Made by a program: the position numbers and the translations under genes. From contig JALMQS010000408.1 in NCBI GenBank assembly GCA_024734495.1, positions 1 to 64,000 of the forward strand: DNA of 64,000 nt. The letters are read 5' to 3'. This DNA is from Forficula auricularia (taxonomy: Eukaryota > Arthropoda > Insecta > Dermaptera > Forficulidae). Shown here in pieces: positions 55,382 through 64,000 of the stretch (positions are counted from its first letter, which is position 1; every line of letters begins with the position of its first letter). Under the pieces are notes generated by a model. The model had not been told where the DNA came from. It made no database searches and worked only from the letters and a program-made list of their open reading frames with translations.

Positions 55382-57244
55382 GTGAGTTTATTTTAACTAT
55401 TTTAACTTTTTTTCACATTAAAATTTAAAATTCTATTATTAACCGGTAGCTTAATTAAAAATTAAAAATACTAAATACTTAATTTTTTAAATTTGAAAAA
55501 TAATGAAAAATAAAAGATTTGTTGCCGAAAGTAGGGTCAATTAATGTCATTACCTCCAGTGCTGGTCTTTAGCCCCTTGTAAGAATTGAGTATTTCGATA
55601 AACTGCAGTTTGTTTAATTAATGTAATAAAGAAATTTGGACTTTGGAACCCCTATACATTCAGCGCCCCTGGGCGGCTACTACCTACGTCACCCCCAAAG
55701 ACTGTCACTGATTACGTCATAGGTCTGATTAAACGTTGTTAGCTCCCATTTAAACATATACAGAATGATAAAAAAAGAGACGATTATATCGATTGATTGG
55801 TTTCACAATGTGAAAATAAATTGAATTTAAGATTTGTTTAATCAAACCTCCAACGTCACGCCAATTGATGGTATCGGAATCCGATATAACTTGTTTATTT
55901 TTCACTATTTTCCACATAAAATCCCATTCATTTAAACTATCATTATTCAATGAGAGTGTCATCTGCTTGATCTGAAGATACGTTATAGTTAATTACTATA
56001 ATACATATATGATGAAGGGTACCCCCCTACCTCCTCCCCGAGAACCGAACCCAAGCGAAAAAAAGCTATCCGGGCACGGAGGGGCGTCGATGTTATAGCA
56101 TTTCTGATATGTGGATAAAATTATCTATAGGATCATAAAATAAATGCAATTTCTTTTATAAAACAATCTCAAAAGGTTTATTAGTAATCCAAAAGCTTCA
56201 GGAGAAATTCTCCCTTTATGAATGGAATTTGAAAAATTATTGCTATAAAAAATTTGTAAAAATATTGCCATAAAAATAAAAGGAAATATAAAACAATAAT
56301 AATATCATATTTATCAAATCATATTCTGCTTACTATCGGCAATGAGATCAAGATTCCACTTAATATTAAAAAAATTTTGCACAAACCTTATTGTGCCCTC
56401 AAAAAATATATTAAAAAATACTTTTATGCTTAAATTCTACAAATTATAAATAGTTTAATTTTAGACTTTAGTGCTAGACTCTTGGACATTATTTTTTTTA
56501 AATTATTATTGGGGGAACTTTTTATACTCTTACCTACATACTCTGGCCACACCTATCAAACTTAACAGTAAAGGTAATGAAAATGTAGTTCTTTTAAAAC
56601 AAAATTCTAAATACTTCCATAAGTTATTTATCGAATTCCGACCAATTAAAAGGCATTTTAATTTTTATTATTGTTTATTATTTTACACAAATAATTTACA
56701 TTTTACTTTAAAGTATCACAAACACAAATTCATAATTAGTTTTTCAATTATCATTGAAAAAATTTAGATATCTTAAATAAATTAAATATTTGGCTTAATT
56801 TTTTTTCAAGCTCACTGATTAATTCTAGAAAAAGTTTCATGATTAAAACTCAACCTTTTTTACCTCAAAGATTAAAAAAGGCATAATTCATTGTTCGTGG
56901 GCTAAGTTGGCGTAATTCCAGTCCAAGTAAAGGGATTTAATCATTATATATAAAAAATTTCAATCTTCCTTTTGGAAAAACTTCATATTTTATATCAAAG
57001 TGCCAAGTTCTCCGGCAATTTATTTTTCGTGAGTCACATCAGAGTCACCAATATTTTATTATTCTGTTTGTTTTTTAGGTTAGAAATTGAAATATTTTCG
57101 ATTAAAACATATATTTAGAAGAGTGACATATTTTTTCTGAGATAAAAAATTCAATGAATTCATTTAAGAGCGTATGCTTCATACAGTTAATGTAAAATGC
57201 GATGTATCTTTAAATAAAATTAAAATTAAACTACTAGGTAACTT
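55382..57244. other. Intronic-looking stretch, nothing recognised
   Basis: A/T-rich. The frames 55750-55962 (minus) and 56471-56767 lack domains. 56028-56100 has a GC-richer patch (CTACCTCCTCCCCGAGAACC) of unknown origin. Confidence 0.4.
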
Positions 57245-57352
57245 AGGTTTCACAAAAAAAGTTGATGTCAACATCCACATGATTTTCCATATACATGACC
57301 CCTCTCTTTTATTTAATATTTAATAAAATCATTTACGAAAGAACCCTCCTCT
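57245..57352 (+). repeat. Interspersed repeat, family E, copy 2
   Basis: GATGTCAACATCCACATGAT, CATATACATGACCCCTCTCT and ATTTACGAAAGAACCCTCCT match 24970-25060. It is preceded by CTACTAGGTAACTTAGGTTT, CAC, reminiscent of the hairpin-element termini. Confidence 0.6.
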
Positions 57353-57864
57353 CTTTTAATTTTGGGATAGGTATATGCAATTGAATATAACTTCTTTTAA
57401 AAACGGAACTCTTCTAGAGGAAAATATTTAAGTATTTTTGTGAGAAAACTTTATCAATCTGATAATTTTTGCTCTCCTCCCCTTGGGTCACTCTTACTTT
57501 CATATGGAGAGTCATTTCCGTTAGGTCGTAAAGGATGCATATGCGAAATTTCTTACAAATCGATCAAAGTGTCTAGAATCTATATGAAATGTTAATTATA
57601 GGCTTACCATACGTCTTGGTTTGACCGATATGGTTCAGGTGTCCCAGTCAGTTTGTCATTTTGTCCCCGTTATTTGAAAAAAATTAAGTGTTGCCTCGGA
57701 AAACTTAATTGTGTACTAAATTTTAGTAGATTTTTTGACGCGATTAAAGATACAAAGAAATACCATAGAAAAAAAAATCAAGACTCCGTATGCTTGCTAG
57801 TTAGAGCTTAAACAAGTAATTTCTTTTGTATATTTTCATCTGAATTTTAATGAAGTGCAATTGA
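57353..57864. other. AT-rich stretch, nothing recognised
   Basis: No coding frame or repeat boundary identified. Confidence 0.35.
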
Positions 57865-57985
57865 ATATTCTCTCTATAACGAATATCGTTTTGGTCCGAG
57901 TGCCAAAGGACATTCCTAGAATAATAGAAATTAAGAAATTCACCTCTAATAGTCTGAAACAGGTCTGTTCTTGTAAGTGGATGCC
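57865..57985 (-). repeat. Interspersed repeat, family D, copy 3
   Basis: Antisense match to 24735-24845: CATTCCTAGAATAATAGAAA and AATAGTCTGAAACAGGTCTG. Confidence 0.6.
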
Positions 57986-58127
57986 AAATACTAGTCCAGA
58001 CCTGTTCTAGGAATCCTTACAATACCCCTTAGCTTTAAAGAAAGAGGGATGGTTCTATCAACGCTCTTTCTAGTTATTTTCATCGAACAGATTCTAATGA
58101 AAGAATCGTTCACCCACACATTAAATA

Positions 58128-58345
58128 TTTGTTTTTATTTATTTAATGTCCCCGGGAACAAAGCCCATTTAGACAGCACATAAGTAGAGTGTTAGTAGGG
58201 TTAGTGAGGGAACTGAGTTTTCAGCCGGTAGAAATTTTTATTTGCCAGCTAGGATCGAACCCCGGACCTCCACTTCAATATCGTCATAATCGATCGATGC
58301 CGGAGCGAAGCCAGTGCGTTAGCTGACTGAGCTACCTGACTCCCC
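58128..58345 (-). mobile_element. tRNA-derived SINE, family A, copy 3
   Basis: Minus strand: GGTAGCTCAGTCAGCTAACG (A box) and GGGGTTCGATCCTAGCTGGC (B box), then CCCTCACTAACCCTACTAAC and the 3' domain TGTGCTGTCTAAATGGGCTT, GTTCCCGGGGACATTAAATA. A perfect 11-bp target duplication CACATTAAATA flanks it (58117-58127 and 58346-58356). Head is the best preserved of the three copies. Confidence 0.92.
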
Positions 58346-58796
58346 CACATTAAATAATAAAAATGTGAACAATTTTTAAGACTCGGTATACTAGAGCTGC
58401 CCTAGTAATTATTAATAAACTTAAATATAAATTGTTCAGGAACTCATTTCTGATGAGTACGTGGATTGCGACCACGGGGTTATCCGAGCTAAGTCTGACA
58501 TTGCTTCCACTTACTTGTGTCAGGCTTCTCTCTTTCTCTCTCCTATACGGCCTCCCTTGGCCAACTCTTGTTTTTTTACCGACTCCGACGCTATTAGGTT
58601 TTCGAGGGCTAGGAGTTGATTTCCTTTTTCATTTTTCTTCTCTTCAACACGTGGAAGGCAACGGGAAACCACCACATTACAAATCCCGAGAATATGCAAC
58701 ATGACGATTTCTCTTCGAGTAAAGAATTCCGGAGATAAACTAGCCCCTCGTTCGGATCTCCGGGAAGGGGCTACCCGAGGATAGACCATCATAAAG

Positions 58797-59388
58797 GGAA
58801 AAATAAATAACGACTTTCTACGAGTCGGAGCGTGGAATGTAAAGACGCTAAGGGGAGACGATAAACTAGTGAATTTAAAGCGGGAAATGGATAGACACAA
58901 ATTGGACATTATTGGGATTAGTGAAATGAGATATCCAGAAGAGGGAGATTTTTGGTTCGAAAACAGCCATAGAATCATTCACACGGGGGGCAGAATGGGA
59001 GGGCAGGAGTGGGCATTATTATGAATAAAAAAATAGGGCAAAGGGTAAAGAATTATCTACAGGTAAGCGAAAGGATTCTTATGATTACAGTGGATTCGAA
59101 ACCGAAAGATACTGTGATAATCCAGGTATACATGCCTACTACATCATATGAGAACCAAGATATAGAAGAAATGTACGAACAAATTGAAAACCTGATGAAG
59201 CGCGTTAAAGGGGATGAAAATTTAATAATTATGGGGGATTGGAATGCAAGAGTAGGAAAAGGCAAAGAAGGAAAAGTGGTGGGCGAACACGGTCTAGGAA
59301 ATAGGAATGAAAGGGGCGAAAGATTAATTGAATTTTGCAGTAAGCACAGTCTAGTAGTAGCAAACACACTCTTCCAACACCATCCAAG
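58797..59388 (+). pseudogene. RTE-like APE endonuclease, N-terminal part
   Basis: The frame at 58821 reads RVGAWNVKTLRGDDKLVNL, with the first-strand asparagine, then DIIGISEMRYPEEGD with the catalytic glutamate. A one-base indel in the G-run at 58984-58989 shifts the frame, after which GIIMNKK, YMPTTSYENQDIEEMYEQIE and the active-site motif IIMGDWNARVGKGKEG follow. RGERLIEFCSKHSLVVANTL and FQHHPR end at the insertion site. Known APE active-site residues are present; only the frameshift and insertion disable it. Confidence 0.88.
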
Positions 59389-60960
59389 AATAAATTTTTT
59401 ATAATTTTTCTAACTGATATAACAAAGAATAATTGACCTATCAATGAGAAGTGTTTTGGCCGCGCTTTATTTGAAAAAGATATTTTATCACAAGACTATT
59501 GCGGATTATGCTATTAAAGTCTGTGGAGTCTTAAATCTGGACCAGGAGAGAAAAAAGATGTGATCCACTTAGCTACAATCCAACGTCATTTTGCGTATAG
59601 CCCGCTAGACATTCGGATGGATCACCAAGTGAACTTAAGATCTCTGATGTTATATATTCAATCTCCCAGTACAGAGCGCTCTGCCTATTAGCATGTATGT
59701 TAGATGCCTGCCATAAATTAACCGAATGTTTTCTACATTTGATTCAATCACGAATCAACTGTAAGGAATTTTTGTCAAATATTGAGTGAAAATAATATTT
59801 GAACTTATATATTTCTAACTTGAAATAATGATCTTAAATAAATTTTTTATAATTTTTCTAACTGATATAACAAAGAATAATTGACCTATCAATGAGAAGT
59901 GTTTTGGCCGCGCTTTATTTGAAAAAGATATTTTATCACAAGACTATTGCGGATTATGCTATTAAAGTCTGTGGAGTCTTAAATCTGGACCAGGAGAGAA
60001 AAAAGATGTGATCCACTTAGCTACAATCCAACGTCATTTTGCGTATAGCCCGCTAGACATTCGGATGGATCACCAAGTGAACTTAAGATCTCTGATGTTA
60101 TATATTCAATCTCCCAGTACAGAGCGCTCTGCCTATTAGCATGTATGTTAGATGCCTGCCATAAATTAACCGAATGTTTTCTACATTTGATTCAATCACG
60201 AATCAACTGTAAGGAATTTTTGTCAAATATTGAGTGAAAATAATATTTGAACTTATATATTTCTAACTTGAAATAATGATCTTAAATAAATTTTTTATAA
60301 TTTTTCTAACTGATATAACAAAGAATAATTGACCTATCAATGAGAAGTGTTTTGGCCGCGCTTTATTTGAAAAAGATATTTTATCACAAGACTATTGCGG
60401 ATTATGCTATTAAAGTCTGTGGAGTCTTAAATCTGGACCAGGAGAGAGGGGAGATGTGATCCACTTGGCTACAATCCAACGTCATTTTGCGTATAGCCCG
60501 CTAGACATTCGGATGGATCACCAAGTGAACTTAAGATCTCTGATGTTATATATTCAATCTCCCAGTACAGAGCGCTCTGCCTATTAGCATGTATGTTAGA
60601 TGCCTGCCATAAATTAACCGAATGTTTTCTACATTTGATTCAATCACGAATCAACTGTAAGGAATTTTTGTCAAATATTGAGTGAAAATAATATTTGAAC
60701 TTATATATTTCTAACTTGAAATAATGATCTTAAATAAATTTTTTATAATTTTTCTAACTGATATAACAAAGAATAATTGACCTATCAATGAGAAGTGTTT
60801 TGGCCGCGCTTTATTTGAAAAAGATATTTTATCACAAGACTATTGCGGATTATGCTATTAAAGTCTGTGGAGTCTTAAATCTGGACCAGGAGAGAAAAAA
60901 GATGTGATCCACTTAGCTACAATCCAACGTCATTTTGCGTATAGCCCGCTAGACATTCGG
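59389..60960 (+). repeat. 448-bp tandem array, 3.5 copies
   Basis: Units are nearly identical. Unit 3 carries GAGGGGAGATG where the others have GAAAAAAGATG. It has no ORF over 50 codons of note. Near-identity implies recent amplification. Confidence 0.97.
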
Positions 60961-60975
60961 GCTATACGCAAAATG
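60931..60975. other. Perfect 18-bp hairpin at the array end
   Basis: CATTTTGCGTATAGCCCG, loop CTAGACATT, CGGGCTATACGCAAAATG. The left stem is part of the repeat unit; the right stem occurs only here, so the hairpin is specific to the element's 3' side. Confidence 0.95.
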
Positions 60976-61062
60976 ATAATATTCCATATCCCGGAGTGTT
61001 AGGGATATTATTGTAAAAAATGTATATAAATCTTTTTGGCTAATAAACACTTTATAAAAAAA

Positions 61063-61310
61063 CACACGTGGAAAATGCCGTTAGACAAGGGGAGATTTCA
61101 AATAGATTACATATTAGTCAGACAAAGATTCAGAAATCAATTAAAGGACTGCAAAAGTTATCCTGGGGCTGATATATCTAGTGATCACAATCTAATTGCG
61201 ATGAAATGCTGACTAAAATTTAAAAAACTAATAAAAAAGGGGCGGTCGCGAAAAAACTGGGATATATCTAATTAAAAAATAAGGAAACCCAAAAACTCTT
61301 CGAAAACGTA
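61063..61310 (+). pseudogene. RTE-like endonuclease, C-terminal part
   Basis: HTWKMPLDKGRFQIDYILV resumes exactly where the first part stops, with the conserved DYIL, then PGADISSDHNLIAMKC with the catalytic SDH. A TGA stop follows, and at least one frameshift comes before the RT frame at 61311. Confidence 0.85.
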
Positions 61311-63339
61311 ATGAATAAGAAACTGGAAGAAAAAACACCCACAAATAATAAAGAAGATGAAATCGAACAAGAATGGAATGACATGAAATCAAGCCTGACC
61401 GAAACAGCCAACGAAGTCCTTCAATCAAAGAAAAACGAAATTAAAAAGACATGGGTAACAGACGAAATACTGCAACTGATTGACGAACGAAGAAAATTTA
61501 AGAACAGAAAAGACGAAGAAGGGAAAGAAACATATAAAAAATTAAGATGGAAAGTTATAAGAGAATGTAGAAAAGCAAAAGAAAAAATGATTCAAGAAAA
61601 ATGTAAAGAAGTCAACGAAAATCTAGTATTGGGAAAAGTTGATGTAGCCTATAGGGCAATAAAAAGAAATTTTCAAGAAGACAAGCCAAAAAGCAAGAAC
61701 ATAAGAGATAAAGGAGGCCACATTATTCTAAACGAAAACGAACAGGCAAATAGATGGAAGGAACACCTAGAAGAACTCTATGGAGAAGAAAAAACAATGA
61801 ACCCAATAGAAGAAGAAGAATCTGTGGACGAAAACGAATTAGGAGACCCCATACTCAGGTCAGAATTCGAGACAGCTTTGAAGGAACTAAAAAATAATAG
61901 AGCACCCGGAATAGACAATATACAAGCTGAAATCCTAAAGAACTCTGGAGAAAAGGCACGTGACAAACTTTTTGAACTAATTAGCAAAATCTATAAATTG
62001 GGAATCATCCCAAAAGATTTCGAAAAAAACAAAATAGTCACACTTCCCAAAAAGACAGGCGCGGATAAATGTGAAAATTTCAGGACCATTAGCCTAACCT
62101 CACATGCCTCCAAAATCCTAACCAAAATAATCCAAAGAAGAATAGAACAAAGAGTTGAAGAAAATCTGGGGAAGACCAGTTCGGCTTTAGAAGAAACAGA
62201 GGCACCCGAGAAGCAATTCTCTCTCTTAGACTAATAATAGAAAGGGCTTTTATCAGGGAAGAATCTGTCTACATCGGATTCATAGACCTAGAAAAAGCAT
62301 TCGATAACGTCAATTGGGAAATTATGTTTAAAATATTAAAACAGGCGGGAATAAAATTCAGAGAGAGAAGACTAATCTACAATCTATATCAAAACCAGAC
62401 GGCAATTATAAATATTGGTGATGAACAAAGAGAAGCCAAAATAAAAAAAGGTGTAAGACAAGGATGTGTGCTGTCACCCATGATTTTCAACTTATACATA
62501 GAAGAAGCGATTAAAGAATTCAAAGACAAAATTGATACAGGTATAGAAATCCAAGGTCAAAAGATCGCTATGTTAAGATTTGCCGATGACATTGCCCTTC
62601 TAGGAAGCAATAAAAAAGAATTAGAGGACGCCTTGAATGGAATTAACCAAATCCTAATAGAAGAAATCAAAATGAAAATAAACAAGAATAAAACCAAGGT
62701 CCTAGTATGTACAAAAAAAGAACAAACGAGACAGGAATGCATCAAAATTAACCAAGAAAACCTAGAAGGAGTTAAGGAATTCCGCTACCTAGGAAGTAAA
62801 ATAACATGGGATGGGAGGAGCAAAAACGAAATTAAATCAAGAATTGCCCAAGCAAAAATGGGGTTTAATTCAAAACAAAAACTACTATGCTCCTCCTCAA
62901 TCAGCTTAGCAAACAGGAAGTTGCTATTGAAGACATATGTATGGAGCATAGCCATGTACGGGTGTGAAACCTGGACAATTGGAAAAGCGGAGAGAAAGAG
63001 ATTGGAGGCTTTCGAAATGTGGTGCTACAGAAGAATGATGAATATCAAATGGATGGATAAAATTACAAATGAAGAAGTTCTTGGAAGAATCGGAGAAAGA
63101 AGAACCTTGTGGAAGAGTCTGAAGAAGAGAAGAGGTCAGATGATGGGGCACACACTGAGACATGGGGGACTGCTTAGGGATATCTTGGAGGGGGAGGTGG
63201 GAAAGAAAAGGGGAAGGGGAAGACCCAGATTAGAATATTTCAACCAAATAATTGGGATGCCAGACATTTAGAGAGGTTAAACAGCTGGCGGGTGACAGAG
63301 CCGAGTGGAGACGGATTGTTGCATCAAACCAGTCTTAGG
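61311..63339 (+). pseudogene. RTE-like reverse transcriptase with C-terminal tail
   Basis: The frame 61311-62234 contains the linker and RT domains: KNNRAPGIDNIQAEILKNSG, GIIPKDFEKNKIVTLPKK and CENFRTISLTSHASKIL. A frameshift at about 62170 moves to a frame reading QFGFRRNRGTREAILSL, GFIDLEKAFDNVNW (first catalytic Asp), VRQGCVLSPMIFNLYIEEAI and MLRFADDIALL (Asp pair). The frame continues with CETWTIGKAERKRLEAFEMW, RRMMNIKWMDKITNEEVL and GKKRGRGRPRLEYFNQI. An in-frame TAG at 63269 cuts the tail, which would otherwise continue REVKQLAGDRAEWRRIVASN to a TAG at 63337. One frameshift and one premature stop; otherwise well preserved. Confidence 0.9.
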
Positions 63340-63498
63340 ACTGTATACTCAATGATGATGATGATAAATTGTTCATTTCTGACTATACTATCACATCCTC
63401 TTAAAATCACAGTAGAATAATTTAAAAATATTAATATTTTGTGCCCTTTGAACGAGATATTCCAAAATCTAATCACTAATAATAATATTTTTTTTTTT

Positions 63499-63565
63499 TG
63501 TGAAACCAACCGAGTAGCTTAATTTTATTATAAAATATGTTTCACCTCGAACCAACACCATGAAT
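63499..63565 (-). repeat. Hairpin-element terminus (shared flank motif)
   Basis: Minus strand: GGTGTTGGTTCGAGGTGAAA then CATATTTTATAATAAAATTA; the plus strand begins GTGAAACCAACCGAGTA. Both inverted-family terminal motifs are therefore present 45 bp apart. Confidence 0.6.
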
Positions 63566-63665
63566 AAATATTGACCTAATTGTATTACAGGTTGTTTTAT
63601 ACAGTTAAAAACAAAATTAATAATCAAAGTTAGAAACAAAACTTTCATTTTTTTCTGAAGCACAA

Positions 63666-63698
<33 letters not shown>

Positions 63699-63700
63699 TT
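63666..63700 (+). repeat. (AAT)n microsatellite
   Basis: About 11 AAT/TAA units at 63666-63699. No retrotransposon end is visible beside it. Confidence 0.9.
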
Positions 63701-63755
63701 TTGTTTAAAATAAAAAAGTATAACGATCAAATTTTATATCTACCCTACTCAATAG

Positions 63756-63800
63756 GCGACGGAAAACGGATTCCTGGAAAGAAGATCTTATGAGTGAGAG
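63756..63800 (+). CDS. 45-nt coding exon continuing the membrane protein
   Basis: The acceptor CTACCCTACTCAATAG ends at 63755 and the donor AG|GTGAGA begins at 63801. Completing the phase-2 codon left at 55381 gives G then RRKTDSWKEDLMSE with no stop, a basic-to-polar juxtamembrane sequence in keeping with the preceding RRR cluster. It ends phase 2. It is short, so the call rests on splice signals, phase and sequence character. Confidence 0.55.
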
Positions 63801-64000
63801 GTGAGAGTGCTAATTTTACTTCGACTTACAACTTTATATTCTTTTCTAGATTAATTATTTGAATTATTAGACTATTAAGAAATTTAACGAAATTATCCTC
63901 TGCTTAAATCTAAGATGATATTAGATATTAGATATTTTTGATTGCCAAGAGTTTTCGCATTTTAGAGAATCGAACCCATCGTAAAAAATTCTATCCTGGC
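63801..64000. other. Intronic-looking sequence to the window end
   Basis: A/T-rich, no further exon seen. Confidence 0.4.

Larger units (their letters stand above)
59389..61062. mobile_element. 1.67-kb insertion of 448-bp tandem units with a 3' hairpin (possibly Helitron-like)
   Basis: The insert interrupts the LINE between the codons for HHPR and HTW. It consists of units starting 59389, 59837, 60285 and 60733 (exact 448-bp period; the last is cut at about 60957). The first copies differ at a few bases only. An 18-bp perfect hairpin (60931-60948 with 60958-60975) and a second 7-bp hairpin (60990-61012) follow. The tail ends TTATAAAAAAA, complementary to TTTTTTATAA near the start. Tandem units plus a 3' hairpin recall Helitron-type non-autonomous elements, but no helicase or canonical ends are seen. 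Confidence 0.6.
58440..63366 (+). mobile_element. RTE-like non-LTR element, nearly complete, with an insertion
   Basis: The 5' region with GGAAGGCAACGGGAAACCACC (58648) leads to an APE endonuclease, then an RT with FADD, and a C-terminal tail. The end is a short 3' segment of GATGATGATGAT at 63349-63364, the compact trinucleotide-type end typical of RTE elements. The endonuclease is interrupted by 59389-61062. The left border is approximate. Confidence 0.82.

Noticed and set aside
59389..60960. rDNA or tRNA-like array
   Set aside because: No conserved rRNA, tRNA or 5S motifs; long non-coding 448-bp units within a transposon.

Overview
The window looks like a large, transposon-packed, AT-rich piece of an animal nuclear genome, most probably an arthropod and perhaps an insect. 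There are no operons or Shine-Dalgarno-led genes. There are spliceosomal exon signals, tRNA-derived SINEs with target-site duplications, a BEL/Pao LTR element, RTE-, R4/Dong- and R2-type non-LTR elements, Penelope-like material, and hAT- and Tc1/mariner-like DNA transposons. No species can be named from this evidence.

Host gene: three plus-strand segments carry splice signals and join in a compatible reading frame. They are a GC-rich first coding exon (29054-29225), a single-pass membrane exon (55252-55381) and a 45-nt exon (63756-63800), plus a candidate 6-nt microexon (33395-33400). If they belong together, most of the right half of the window is intron of one membrane-protein gene, and the introns are largely built from transposons.

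Layout: 1-2420 has snap-back repeats containing tRNA-like sequences, a SINE and a hAT-type MITE. 3160-3771 is an interspersed repeat. 4485-11381 is a complete but decayed BEL/Pao element with 650-bp LTRs and a 5-bp target duplication. 13096-14169 is a truncated non-LTR reverse transcriptase, followed by a 119-bp satellite to about 15200. 17920-19936 holds two 3' ends of an R4/Dong-like element, both ending in ATA/TAA microsatellites. 20300-22900 is a cluster of hairpin elements. 24000-32200 has SINEs, MITEs and tandem copies of the 3160 repeat around the first coding exon. 35281-36830 is a 120-bp tandem repeat followed by the 3' part of an R2-like element. 38540-40350 contains a SINE, an antisense R4/Dong end, two nested palindromes and the 5' end of another LINE. 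42425-46200 has several hairpin elements with hammerhead-like motifs. 47882-50729 is a three-level nest: a Penelope-like element with a GIY-YIG endonuclease sits inside a Tc1/mariner-like element, which sits inside a hAT-like element. 58128-63366 has a SINE and a nearly complete RTE-like LINE whose endonuclease domain is split by a 1.67-kb insert made of 448-bp tandem units ending in a hairpin.

The most unusual signal is a set of inverted-repeat elements carrying hammerhead-ribozyme-like cores (CTGATGA or CTGAAGA, a stem II, then GAAA). The best ones lie in the inverted terminal repeats of the Penelope-like element. Many open frames are broken by single-base indels, and the two BEL LTRs also differ largely by small indels, so some frameshifts may be assembly errors rather than true decay.
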